Shown: in pieces, positions 48,680 through 60,595 of the stretch
How the letters are laid out: every line of letters starts with the position of its first letter
How positions within the stretch are numbered: the stretch's first letter is position 1
Assembly (NCBI GenBank): GCA_016630905.1
Contig: WBMQ01000005.1
Coordinates: forward strand, 930,001 to 994,000
DNA length: 64,000 nucleotides
Direction of reading: 5' to 3'
Origin: Capillidium heterosporum
Lineage: Eukaryota; Entomophthoromycota; Entomophthoromycetes; Entomophthorales; Capillidiaceae
Notes under the pieces: model-generated
Database searches by the model: none
Told to the model about the DNA's origin: nothing
The model's input: only the letters and a program-made list of their open reading frames with translations
Made by a program: the position numbers and the translations under genes

Positions 48680-51600
48680 CTACTGTTTCCGGTAGAAGTT
48701 CTGCTGGTTGGGGTTGGGAGATTGGGGTGGTTGGTATCCTTGCGGGTATCCTGGTTGTAATCCCTGCGAGTAGCCTTGCTGGGGGTAGCCTTGGGGTGGT
48801 AAATGACTATAGCTGGAAGCTCTAGGGTCGGCGTAAGGGTGCGGTTGGGACGGGGGTGGCGGTGGGTAGAACTGACTACCATGCCCAGGTTGCATGTAGG
48901 AGGACTGAATGTTGATTCTAGATCCTGAGTTGTAACCGGGAGCTGGTGACTGGGTACGAGAGTACATGCCTTGGCTGGGAGTCGGACTGCTCCTACCGTA
49001 GTTGTTGAAGTTGCTAACGTAGAGCTGGCTTCCTGCCACCTGGCTGAGAGGTTGGTTGGAGTGATGAGAGGATTGCGAGCCCGTCTCCCACATACGCTGT
49101 TCGTAGTCCGAGAATTTCATGAGAGGGATGGAGTCGGGGTCGAAGCCTTCGTCATCTTCAGTAATGACTTGCTTTACACCGTCACCAACTACAACACGAG
49201 TATTACCCCATGAGAAATCATCAAAATGCCAGTATGAGTAGATAGGTAGGTAGAATGAGAAGAAAGGAATACCAAGAAGGTAGAATATCATCCACCCAAT
49301 ATGCTGCCATTGTTGCTTGATGATGAAGATCAGAGCTTGGAGCATATAGGACGAACACATCAGAAGGATAGCGTCACGGCTGATACTCTGGAAACCAATG
49401 GATGCAGCACAGATAATGTAGACCAGGTAGATAACGGTTGAAGGCAGGATGATGGTACCAACCAAATCAAGCATGACCACAAATCTCATGGAGAAGCAGC
49501 AGAACCCACACATCTCCTCAAGGAACACCAGTTCGAACAGGTTGTGGATGGTGGAGTTGATCCATCGACGACGCTGGGACAGCAGGACTTCGAATCGATC
49601 TGGGGCAACGGTGCGACACTGGGCATCCGATGTAAACTTCATCTTGAACTGGGGGAAGTTCTTCAGCATAAGGGTGGTTAAGTAACGATCCTCACCGAGA
49701 TGCAGCAAATTCTTCTTGTGGAGCGTGTCGACGATGTTGACAGAGTATTCTTCGATAATGGCGTTGGTAATGAGCAATGGCTTGCCACCAACCGTTCGAA
49801 TTCTGTAGATCGAGAAACAACCGGGAAGACAGGTAACCGAGCCAAACAGCGATTCAAAGGCCTTGGCCAAGTGATGGGAGATGTAGTACTCGTAAACTTG
49901 GATCATGGTGGAAATGGACTGGTTCTCGTTAGCCAACTTGGTCTCACCACACAGACCCATGATGTTGGCATCGCGGGTCATGACAGCGATTAATCGAGTG
50001 AGAGAGTCGGGTAAGACGTCGGTATCGGCATCCACCATGAGGATGTACTCGTACAGCTTAGGGTCGACACCAATGACGTTCTTCATCTGGTGGTAGATCT
50101 CCAGCTCCAATGGGCTCATGGGGGAATCAAAGTGCACACGGTTGAGGAAGTTCATGAGGACGATCTGGGAGTCGCGCTTACCACGGTTACCGGGCCTCGA
50201 TTTCTCCTTGGGGGATCCGACCTTGGCCACGATGATGTAGGGTACTTGGCGGCCTTCGCATTCGTATAGCCCAGAGAAGACCTTGCCCATGTTGTACTGC
50301 TTGCTGCCTTCGGCTACCGATTGGAAGGCGAACGGCTCGGGATCAAGGTCGGGATCAACACCTAGCACATCACATACAATCCGTGGGGTCGGCTTGTCGT
50401 TACCACTACCAATCAACATACCATCAGCAATGACGAACAGGAGCTTGTGCTTATCATCGTATTCGGTCAAAGCCAAAGACTCCAAAGTACGACGGATCGA
50501 GTCTTCGCCTTCAGTATAAGCCGGCACCTGGCAGATGACGAACTTGTCATAATCCATGGGGGTACGCTTGCCACCCAATTGCAAGGCGGCGAAGAATTTG
50601 ACCAAGGTGACAAGAAGGATAATGCCAGAAGAGATAATAAGCAGCAGATTGGTCACTCTACAGCGCGGCTGTTCGTTGAAATCTAACACACCAATGTAGA
50701 ACAGCTCATCCAAGCAAACTAGAAGTTCCTTGCGCTCCTTGTCCTTCAGCTGCAGGTCTTTTTCGAACCACTTGGTGTAGTCGATCGTATTGTCCTTAGT
50801 GTTGAGATTAAAGAACTTATCCTTGAGGGCCGACGGTAAAAACTCTTTGTTCTGACCGATGTCCAGTCTAGTGAACGGGTCAGAGATGAACCGGCGGTAA
50901 GACTCCAGGTTATAGACTTTGTTGTTGATGACACCGTAGGCGGCTGACTTACTCTGCTTCTGCATCTCAATCAACATGGTCTCGTTATGGAGCACGATAC
51001 CTCGCTTGTACAAATCGTTAACCTTCTTGATGGTTGTAAAGACCCAATCCTCGGCACGGGATTTCTCAGTGTCTACTGGTTGCAGCTCGCCAGATTTGTG
51101 CACAGATAGAGGGGTAAATAGTGGTTCACCATCGGTACTGTTCATAGGGAGTCGAGCCTTCTTATCCTGCATCTGACTACATACCATATAAATGGGCTTA
51201 GGGAACATATCGGTGATATCGAGAGATTTCAAAAGCTCATCTTTGATCTCGTCACGCGACACTCCCTGAGGGCGATTAAGCGTGGCTCCGTGTACCCTTG
51301 TTGACGAAATCGGTCAGATCGTACTTCAACACCATACATGTAAGCTACCGTCTTCTTAGCATCCTGGTACTTTACCAAATCAGCATAAGGATGGCCTGGG
51401 GTGGGCCAGCATAATATAAGACCGAGACCAACGTTAACGAACAAGACGACAATCCAACTCCAGACGATAAGGATACATATAGCTACCTTTTCACGCCATG
51501 CCATCTGGACATCAGGTCGAGTAATACCGCATCTAGACATACAACAGGTGGGGATCATCCAGGTGAGCATCCAGGTAATTCTGACCCAGGCCTTACGGGC

Positions 51601-54183
51601 TGGAGTGAGTTTCATCTCTTGAACGGCCTGAGGCTTCTTCTTCTCACTATTACCAGTGACTGGCTTCATCTCAAATCCACCTGACTTTTCGCTAGGAACT
51701 TGACTGTTTGCATTCTCATCTTGACCGTAGTGTCCATATTCAGAAGTAGGGAACCCACGGCTTAGAGTGTTGTTGTTCGAATTGTCAACGTAGACGGATT
51801 CAACAGTCTGGCCAAATCGACCACCGTTACCGCCGAATCCAGAGTATAACGAGTCATTGTCATCATCTCGTGCTCCTGGGAGTGGTAGACCTAAGTTGTC
51901 GTTGGGGCTGGATTTGACGTCGCGGATTGAAGCACGAAGTGAATCTTCCAAGTCCTTCCAACGCATCTCGGATAAGAACACCTTGGTAGTGCCTAGGACA
52001 TATTCAGAACCAGAAGCCCATCCCTGATATAGTTGCAAACGACTCTACTTGCTGCTTGGGTGGTCTCAGCGCATCCAAGTTCATGGACTTGGCGACCAGC
52101 TCGTAACGCTCGATGAACTCCTCGAATGTGAAGCTGTTGCTCAGATCCAGCCCTAGGTGGTCCATAAGGATGGGAAGTGAGAACGCCTCGACCTGGCTGG
52201 TGATCGAATCCAAGCTGTAGTTGGGGGTGATGGCGAGGTTGTCTTTGTCGAAGGATGCGATATTGATGACGGTCCATACTTTGGTGGCATCTAGAGTGGC
52301 AAATAAGTCGTTCAAAGTGGTGTTGAGTTGGGAGAGGATCGTGGGGACATTGGTCTCTTCACTCTGGCTGGGCTTCTTTTTGTGCTTACGGCTTGGTTGG
52401 CGCATGGGTGTAGTAGGCTGTTGAGCCGATACAATAGTAAGCTGGTTCTGAGGATGAGCACGGATAGCCAAAGCATCAGATGAGAACAGCTCGGCAACAA
52501 AGGGGTTGGCGCAGTTGGCAGTTCCATCTGAGTTGCGGAACAAGGTAACAAGATCTGGGGGAATACCATCCAAGTTCATCACCACAAAGTCGTCGACTGT
52601 GTACTCGACGTGTCCGGCGTAGTGGTTAATACCAAAGGCTGTCACGTTGTTAGGATCCATGGTGAAGTCAGGATTGGTGCCAAAGCTACGTAGACTCGAT
52701 AGGAACTTGTCGTCTCCACGCTTAGATTCAGGCCTGTTGCAGTGGCGGTTGATGGCTTTGATGATTCCTGAGTCGCCATCGGGTCCGGCAAGGAGGTGGG
52801 AGGCTGACTTGAACTGGACTGGGCCTTGGTTGGGGAGTTCGATGTCGTCTTCAACCAACTCTGCTCTGAATCCTTTCTCGGGGGAGATCAATTGTTCCAA
52901 GGCATAATGGCTGACCTTCTCGTTGGCAAAGTTGATGCAGAACTGCTCAAAGTAGTTTGTCTGGAACGATTGGAAACCAAACTGGTCCAGCATGGCGATG
53001 AAGTTGGCTGGCTCGTCTTCACAGAACTTGGAGTTTATGGCTTCGACGATCCAAGAGAACAACAGGGAGTACAAAGTCGATGCCAAGGTATCCCTGAGGG
53101 AGGCGGACTGGGGTACGTCTAAGAATACGGTACATAACTCTTTTCCTACCAGCTGGGAACGTGAGGTTAAGGCAGTTTCCAGGTCGCTAGTGTTGACTCC
53201 GAGAAGGTCGGCCACCAAGCTCAACAGCTCTGGATTGACGATAACAGAAGTATCCTGACCTGCAACCTTAGAAAAGTTGATGTTACCCAGGTGGAGGATG
53301 GTGGCCACCAACTGGACGATCTTGGCTCTGGCCTTGGACTTGAGACCAACACCCTTCATCGACTCCATCAAATACCCATAGTTCGCCTTATCGTCGTGGG
53401 AAGTAACCAAGTTGGGGTTGGAGTTGATCAAGTAGTTGAAGCTCTGAAGGCTAGGCTGGGCTGGCAGGTTGAGTCGTTCCCGTTCCTCGGCCGAGGCTCC
53501 GTATAGTAGCTGGTAGAAGACGTGGAAGTTACGTTCACCGGTCGGGACGTTGTAGACTCTGGGCTTCTCAAGGTAGTAGGTGAGGGTCTTGATACCGATT
53601 ATACGACCCCTGGCGTTGAACTGGATCTCCTGGAACTTACCATGCCTGGACGAGTTTTGGTTGTGGATGGTGGCAGCGTTACCGAAGGCCTCAAGGACGT
53701 TGCCGAGATTGGCTAACTGCTCGTCGATTTTGCTGGGCTTCTTGGGGTTCATGGCCAGTTGGCAGAGCTGGTTCAGCACCAGCTTGTAGTTTTCGCTTTT
53801 ACCACTGTTAGTAGTGCCGCTACAATATAGGAGTTAGTATCATATGTATGCAATAGAAATACCAAAAGATAAATGATTGGTCTTGGCCCATGCGTCGTAG
53901 ATGAAGGTAAGCCCGAGTTGCCAAGGCAAAGATGTGGGGTGGTAATGACTCGAATGAATCATCAAAGTTTTTGTACCCAACTTCGGCGTACTGGTTACTG
54001 TACTGGTCGTTGTAGCATTGCAGAGCCTTTCCAGGATTCAAGCTGACAAGCACCGAGTTATTTATGGCCGTGTAGGGCTGCTCTTGGTCCAATCGCTGTA
54101 ACAAGTACTCGGCTATTTCTCCTGCTTCCTCCAACATTTAGTTGGGCTAGATCTCCAGGGTCGTTGTACTCCTCTTGACTCAT
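48680..54183 (-). CDS. Chitin synthase with N-terminal myosin-motor-like domain (class V/VII type)
   Basis: Minus strand, about 1,820 residues, one intron at 53820-53862 (43 nt, perfect TACTAAC). Exons join to read FCGTTNSGKSENYK, a divergent myosin P-loop. Motor-domain landmarks include NNSVLVSLNPGKAL, FGNAATIHNQNSSRHGKF and the end GSEYVLGTTKVFLSEMRW. Membrane helices and the synthase domain follow, with VDADTDVLPDSL, the catalytic QRRRWINSTIHN, EDRYLTTLML and several C-terminal membrane helices, then a Gln/Pro/Tyr-rich tail in place of the usual DEK domain. It makes cell-wall chitin at growing tips; the motor tethers vesicles. Three frame changes interrupt it: near 54140 (+1), 52020 (+1, at SG|WASGSEY) and 51265 (-1, before VSRDEIKDELLKSLD). 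Conserved sequence continues each time. Confidence 0.9.
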
Positions 54184-54921
54184 ATTAAACAAAGTATTAC
54201 AGGCGTTCGATTATTATGTCGTTTAGTATGGTCGGTACTTCTATGTTAACTGGTACCTGGATATTATTTACAAAATTGAAGTTGATAAATATAGAAAAAT
54301 TGAAAGCAAAAGCGAAGGTAACGGTTAATGGCCTGTGGTAGAGAACTAACCTTGGTGAAATATTTCAAGGGTGGATAAAGTAGAGGTTTTAATTTTTAAG
54401 GTTTACATCCTTTTTTGCTTATTTTTAGATCCCGTCTCTTTCTAATATATTTTATTTTTAAAGATTCCTCTATTTTAAACTTCCACTTCAAAGAATACTT
54501 TAAACTTCAGCCTTTATCTTGCATCACTTTTATCTGTAAATTTTTTTAGCGCTCCTTCAAACTATTATAGCAAATCCAATAATACTAGCAGTTAATTGGT
54601 TGTGGCTAAATATATGTGGTTAATTTATTTAATTAGGGTGAAATATCGACGGGAATACTTTTCAAGAATAAACCTGCTGAATAATCTACTTGAGGGACTA
54701 GAAATGGGAGAATTGTGAAATATAAATAGAAATTCCGATTTGATTGAATCTTATCTCCGTTCAAAGGACAATAAGCCCATTTAACAGCTTGGCAGTTCAA
54801 TAAATTTTCTTAAAAGCTTGGTTCCTTGTTTTGTATTTTAAGACTAATCTGGCAAAAATAATAAAGTAAAAATTGCAATCCAAAGTCAACTTTATATCGC
54901 TCACATTAAATGAATATGTAG
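54184..54921. other. Intergenic, chitin synthase promoter side
   Basis: AT-rich, no reading frame supported. The repeat block begins at its right edge. Confidence 0.55.
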
Positions 54922-55125
54922 CGTTGACTGGCCAATTTCATCAAGTCACTGACTACTGACGTGGACTTTCAGTCGAGTGGATTCGACCAAACTTGGTGAA
55001 TCCTTCGACAGGGAATGTGATATGCTTAATCATTATGTGGGCTGGCTAATATAAATATGGCTGAATCCTTTATAATCAATAAACGCACTCAAAACTTTCA
55101 ATCCTTGCAAAACTACTGGCTAGAA
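54922..55125 (+). repeat. R3 repeat, older copy
   Basis: Contains ACTACTGACGTGGACTTTCAG and GGATTCGACCAAACTTGGTG, matching the R3 unit at 63091 through about 200 bases with many differences. It is the left edge of the repeat-rich block. Confidence 0.65.
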
Positions 55126-55138
55126 ATTTTCTAAAATG

Positions 55139-55375
55139 TTAAATTGAGCTAATCCAACTTAAATCTACAATCTTGTTGGGAAACGTCCACCAAGAACGCT
55201 TACCAGCAGGAGTCAACCAGGCAGTAACGGTAGCCAGTACTCCATAAAGGCTAAGGAAGTTGACACAAAGGTTATATAGGGAGGATGATCGTGCCTGGAG
55301 TCGGATCCAGAGGCGGTGAGCAGACAGGACTACTCCAACCGTAACCACGAGACTAAGGAATGTAGTCAAATCCAT
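55139..55375 (-). repeat. Membrane-like repeat ORF piece (N type), minus copy
   Basis: A 78-codon open frame (MDLTTFLSLVVTVGVVLSAH..., SSLYNLCVNFLSLYGVLATV) with two hydrophobic helices. The same sequence recurs at 59517 and 61111 on the plus strand, each directly after an R1 unit, so it is part of a repeated element, not a single host gene. I recognise no protein family. Confidence 0.65.
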
Positions 55376-55797
55376 TGTTTAGCTTAAGTTTTCAGATTCG
55401 GTTTAGTTCAGGTTGTTGATTCAGGTCAGGTCAATGCAACTCTCGGTCTCGGAGGAATGCAAATTATTAGTTCTCAATTATACTACGCAGGGAGTCTATA
55501 CTATGCCGATAACAGAAGAAAATATCAAATGTTCAATACGTTTATTTAATAATTACTTGATCTACTACTAAGTTCACTGTGGGCCTTATATAGGTGACTT
55601 GTCTTTAGTAGTAAATGTTCCAGATACTCATTTGGTGGTTTTGGGAGATAATTGTGATTGTTAAGGAGTGTAAGGAATGAGACATAGTGACTGCAGAATT
55701 AATTACCTAATTCCTATTATAAAGGCATTTCTAGACTTGAATTCAGTTTATGGGTGAAACTACAGCTGATCTAGGAATATTTCCTTACAACTATTAA
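55376..55797 (-). repeat. R1 LTR-like unit, minus copy
   Basis: On the minus strand it starts TGTAAGGAAATATTCC, contains a TATA element (CCTATATAAGG) followed by AATAAA, and ends just before the N-type ORF start. The same order occurs at 59103 and 60596. TG start, TATA and poly(A) signals resemble an LTR; pairing of two ends around one element was not established. Confidence 0.6.
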
Positions 55798-55859
55798 CTA
55801 TAGCTGTTGTAACAGCCTGATTCTGTTTTGTCTATAAATAAAGTATTGTTTCTGGTTAG

Positions 55860-56590
55860 CCTTTTAGTTATTAGATTATGCAAATATGTAGTTTGACTTC
55901 TATACTCTCTTAGCTCACTCTATTCAAACTTTCTTCACTTTCCTTTGGGCTTACCTCCTTTAGGTGATACATATTACCAATGCTGTAATTAGCATTGGTT
56001 CTACTATCCCAACCTCTTATGTCATATGCTCCCATTATAATACCATTATTAGTTGGATCCTATAGCATCTCCTTGGACCTTACAAGGAAAGCAGAACTAA
56101 AGCCTACTACTGTATTAGTAATAAAGGCTTAAATTTTCTAAATAGTAGGCTAAACAGCTAAGTAAAAAAAGTACATTATAAAAAGTATTTATATAATAGT
56201 AGTTAAGTCTTAGTTTTAAAAGGAGACTAAAGAGATAGGTTGAAACTTAAAAGTAAAATAGTGCTAAACTAAAGGAAGCTAGTTAGGTAGTAGTTATACA
56301 ACTATTAGTACTATAAGGTTAGGATTAAAAGTAAGGGTTAGTTAATAGATTAATATTAGTTTAAAAGAATAGATAGTATAAATAACATTACTTACTTAAA
56401 GAAGATAAGATCTAAAGGTAGTAAAAATTATCAAAAGGTAGTAAAAGGTTGAAAGAATAGAAAGACTAGACTATATAATATTACTATGCTGAAAATAAAA
56501 GTACAAATAAAGAATAAATTTATTTAAAAACAAAAAATAAGATCAAGCTATTAGAAACAGTTATGACTAAGAATAAAGGATAAGTAACAG
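55860..56590. repeat. Decayed copies of C-type repeat sequence
   Basis: Plus-strand 55860-56090 matches 58255-58490. About 56090-56590 matches 56640-57180 in an A+T-enriched form. Differences between copies are largely transitions in both directions toward A+T. It is a tangle of older copies, with no open frame left. Confidence 0.6.
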
Positions 56591-56605
56591 TTTGTTGGGA
56601 AATGT

Positions 56606-56930
56606 TCATAAGGAATGTTTATTATCTAGTGTAAGGTCCAGGGAAATACCACTGGATCCAACTAATGATGGCATCATATTGCGAACTAATGACATGGTGG
56701 GTGAGGAAAGCAAAGCTAACACCCACCACTGCATTAGTAACAAAGGACTGGATTCTCTGGAGGGCAGGTCGGATTGCCAAGTAGAGGAGGTATACCATAA
56801 GGAGTGCCCACACAACCATAGTCACATCCCAGTTCCAAGAGGGGATAGAGGGGACATACAAAAGCTTGGGTGCAGACTGGGGCTAGACCGGAGGGGCCCT
56901 ATCAGGTGAAGGTTGGGAAGCAGCCAATGC
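56606..56930 (-). repeat. Membrane-like repeat ORF piece (C type), best copy
   Basis: A minus-strand open frame with two hydrophobic segments (TMVVWALLMVYLLYLAIRPA; FVTNAVVGVSFAFLTHHVIS) ending YFPGPYTR. Related pieces lie at 55960, 58370 and 60230. It is more GC-rich than the other copies and is probably the youngest. Family unknown. Confidence 0.6.
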
Positions 56931-57234
56931 TACCATATTGGGATCAAAGGTAGGGGTAGGCTAAGAGGTTAATATGGGCTTGAAAGGGTTGATCGTATTA
57001 GTAATATTAATTGCCCAGAGGAGGTGAGACCCAAGGGTGGCAAGGATTGTTAACAGGTAATAAGAGGTAGGGAGGACAGGGGAATTAGACCACATAGAAA
57101 TACTGTGCTGAAACAGGGAGATGAGTAAAGAGACAAGACTTTATTCAAAACTAAGAAGCAAAAGCAGGCTATTGCAACAGCTGTGGCTAGGAAGTGGGGT
57201 GAGTAACAGCTATTAGAAAATAGCAAGGTGGAAC

Positions 57235-57555
57235 ATTGTCAAGATACAGGCTTTTAGTAGCACCTCAGGGGTTTAAATACCCTTTCGGTATCTTGGCAAT
57301 ACTTGCTGAATATCCAAATCCTGATATCAGAATGCTATGCTGGTAATAACTGGGGTTTCTAACTTATAGCCGAAGCTAAGAATATGGAAAAATAGTCAAG
57401 AATATCTAATAAGTAGAATAGATTTCTGTTCGAAACTAGATATAAATGGAAAGTAGAAAATCGAAGATTGGTAAGAGAAATAAAAAAAATGGTGTGGTAT
57501 ACCAAGAAAGTTGGTTGATGACCTCATACTAGGAATTGTAACAATCAAGGTTGTT
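57235..57555 (-). repeat. R2 LTR-like unit, minus copy
   Basis: On the minus strand begins TGTAACAACCTTGATTGTTAC and contains TATTTAAACCCC and a stretch reading GTATCTTGACAATGTTCCACC. An inverted copy lies at 57785-58110 and a third at 61520-61880. Confidence 0.65.
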
Positions 57556-57784
57556 ACAGGCAGATAGGAATACTTTAAGGGTAGCTATCAGGCTAAGAAG
57601 TATAGTTAGGTTTATTAGTTTAGGAAGATTCTAGAATTTAGTTCAGATCAATTTGGTTTAGTTTTATTATTTGGTTTAGATCAGCACAACTCTCTACTAT
57701 TAAGGGATGCCAATTATCAGTTCTACATTATACTATGTAGGAAGTCTACACTATGCCAATAGCAGAAGAAATATCAAATGATTC

Positions 57785-58110
57785 AATATATAACAACCCT
57801 GGTTGTTACAATTCCTAATCTAAGGTCATTGACCAATTTTCTTTGCACACTATACTATTTTCTTTCTCTTACCAATCTTCGATTTTCTACTTTCCATTTA
57901 TATCTAGTTTCGAACAGAAATCTGTTCTATTTATTAGATATTCTTGACAATTTCCCATATTTATAATCTTGGCTATAAGTTAGGAACCCCAGCTATTACC
58001 AGCATAGCATTTTGATATTGGGATTCGGATATTCAGCAAGTATTGCCAAGATACCAAAAGGGTATTTAAACCCTTGGAATGCCATTGAAGGCTGGTATCT
58101 TGACAATGTT
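57785..58110 (+). repeat. R2 LTR-like unit, plus copy
   Basis: Inverted relative to 57235-57555, with about 230 bases between them, so the two form a large hairpin-capable pair. Followed at 58140-58490 by a C-type piece in the same orientation. Confidence 0.65.
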
Positions 58111-58254
58111 CCACCTCACTATTTTCTAAATAGCTGTTACTCACCTCTTGATCTCAACCATCAACTATAGCTGTTGCAACAGCCTGATCTGTTTCCTCTG
58201 CCATAGCTGTCTCTGACAGCCTGATTCTGTTTTGTCTATGAATAAAGTATTGTT

Positions 58255-58490
58255 CCTAGTTAGCCTTTTAGTTATTAAATTGTGCGAATATGTAGTTCAA
58301 CTTCTATACCCTCTTAGCTCACTCTGTTCAAACTTTCTTTGCTTCCCTTTAGACTTACCTCCTTTGGGTGATTCATATTACCAATGCTGTGGTTGGCATT
58401 AGTTCTACTGTCCTAACCTCTCATGTCATACACTCCCATTATGACACCATCATTAGTTGGATTCAACAGCACCCCCTTGGACCTTACACA
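58255..58490 (+). repeat. C-type repeat piece, plus copy
   Basis: A short stretch readable as ITNAVVGISSTVLTSHVI, matching FVTNAVVGVSFAFLTHHVIS of the 56606-56930 copy, and ending GGACCTTACAC. Confidence 0.6.
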
Positions 58491-58494
58491 ATAC

Positions 58495-58857
58495 ATTTAT
58501 TTAAATATAACTTAACTTACTACTAAGTTTACTATAGGCCTTATATAGGTGACTTGTCTTTAGTAGTTAGTACTTAGAATACTAGTAATTGATGTTTTCT
58601 CTAATCTATCAGTAACACTATTCCTCTTGTTTTCTAGGCATTTGTCATTAATTCAAGAAATGCTAAGGCTGATTTAAAAACAGTTAATACTAAATAAAAT
58701 GCTTAATTTATGCTAAAGAGAATAGAACTTTTAGCATTACTAGGATTAATACCAAACTGATAATCTATGTGTTTGGAATGTAAAACTAAATTTTAATTAT
58801 TAAGTGAAGCTACAACTAATTAGAAGTATTTCCTTATAATATAATAGATCAGAAAAA
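58495..58857 (-). repeat. R1 unit (second subtype), minus copy
   Basis: Inverted match to the plus-strand R1 at 60596-60940, including the GGCATTTGTC/GACAAATGCC region and the TATATAAGG element. Confidence 0.6.
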
Positions 58858-58859
58858 CA

Positions 58860-59102
58860 AAACTAAAGCCTACTACTAAATTAGTAATAAAGGCTTAAAT
58901 TTTCTGAAGAGCAGGCTAAACAGCTAGGTAAAGGAGGTATAATATAAAAAGTACCCATATAATAGTAGTCAAGTTCCAGTTTTAAAAGAAAACTAAAAAT
59001 ATAGATTGGGACTGAAAAGTAGAGTATTGCTAAATTAAAGGAAACTAGCTAAGTGGTAGTTGTGCAACTACTAATACTATAATATTAGGATTAAAAGTAA
59101 AG
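58860..59102. repeat. Older C-type repeat copy
   Basis: Matches 56090-56330 and, with more differences, 56700-56960. No open frame. Confidence 0.55.
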
Positions 59103-59516
59103 TGTAAGGAAATATTTCTAGATCAGCTGTAGTTTTACCTATAAACTGAATTTAAGTCTAGAAATGTTTTTATACTAAAAATTAAGTAATTAATCCTACA
59201 ATTACTATATCTCATTCCTTACACTTCTTAATGATTACAATTATCTTTTAAAAATACTAAATAAGTATCTAAAACATTTACTACTAAAGACAAGTCACCT
59301 ATATAAGGCCTACAGTGAACTTAGTAGTAGATCAAGTAATTATTAAATAAATATATTGAACATTTGATATTTTCTTCTGTTATCGGCATAGTATAGACTC
59401 CCTGCGTAGTATAATTGAGAACTAATAATTTGCATCCCTCCGAGACCGAGAGTTGCATTGACCTAACCTGAATCAACAACCTGAACTAAACCAAATCTGA
59501 AAACTTAAGCTAAACA
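59103..59516 (+). repeat. R1 LTR-like unit, plus copy
   Basis: Begins TGTAAGGAAATATTTC, has CCTATATAAGG and TTAAATAAA, and ends directly before the N-type ORF at 59517. Inverted match to 55376-55797, closely similar near the ORF side. Confidence 0.65.
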
Positions 59517-60060
59517 ATGGATTTGACTACATTTCTTAGTCTTATAGCTATAGTTAAAGTAGTTTTATCTGCTTATTATCTTTGAATCTGACTTCAAGCA
59601 TAATTATCCTTTTTGTATAACCTTTGTATCAACTTTTTTAGCCTTTATGGAGTACTAGCTACTATTGCTGCCTGGTTAACTCTTGCTAGTAAATGCTCTT
59701 TATAGACATTTTCTAATATAAAGGTTAGTTAATAAGTTAACATTAGTTTAAAGAAGTAGATAGTATTAGTAGTATTAATTGCCTAAAGAAGATGAGATCC
59801 AAAGGTAATAAGAATTGTCAAAAGGTAGTAGGAGGCTAGAAGGATAAGGAGACTAGACTATATAGTATTACTATACTGAAAGTAAAAGTATAAGTAAAGG
59901 ATAAGTTTATTTAGAGACAAAGAATAAGATCAGGCTGTTAGAAATAGCTATGGCTAGGGATAGAGGGTAAGTAATAGCTATTTAAAAAATAGCAAGGTGG
60001 AATATTGTCAAGATACTAGCTTTTGGTAGTTACTAAGGGGTTTAAATATTCTTTTGGTAC
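59517..60060. repeat. N-type ORF piece (+) joined to middle piece (-), decayed
   Basis: Starts ATGGATTTGACTACATTTC, the same start as the minus copy at 55375, and is decayed. From about 59725 the sequence matches the 56960-57200 segment in the orientation that makes the middle piece minus-strand. Confidence 0.55.
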
Positions 60061-60595
60061 CTTAGATATAGTAAAGTTAGCAGAGTTGGATTTCTTTGTA
60101 GCAATCCACTACTCTATAGATTAATTAAGTATTTACTAAGTTTATCCAAAAGGCCAGTAATTATCTTAACTACTACTGATATGTTTTCTATTGTTGGAAG
60201 ATGTGGATCAGCTAGTATGCTACTTGTAAGGTCTAGGGAAATACTACTAGATCCAACTAATAATAGCATCATATTGTAAACTAATAATATAGTAGGTAAG
60301 GAAAGCAAAACTAATGCCCACTACTGCATTAGTAACAAAGAACTGGATTTTCTAAAGGGCAGGTCAGATTGCCAAGTAGAGGAGGTACACTATAAGAAAT
60401 GCCTACATAATTGTGGTTATATTCTAGTTTCAAAAAGAAATAGAGGGAATATATGAAGGCTTAGGTATAGACTGGGGCTGGACCAGAGGGGCCCCATCAG
60501 GTGAAGGTTGAGAAGCAGCCAATACTACTATATTAAAATCAAAGGTAAGGGTAGGCTAATAGGTTAATATAGGCTCAAAAGAGTTGATTATATTA
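60061..60595 (-). repeat. C-type repeat piece, decayed copy
   Basis: Aligns with 56606-56990 in the same orientation (shared GATTGCCAAGTAGAGGAGGT and AGGGGCCC). Differences are mostly C-to-T and G-to-A. Confidence 0.6.

Noticed and set aside
48971-53789. Numerous plus-strand frames opposite the chitin synthase
   Set aside because: Shadows of a strongly coding minus strand. No domains.
56325-56350. Telomere-like repeat
   Set aside because: Only a single GGGTTAG-like word, with no tandem TTAGGG array.
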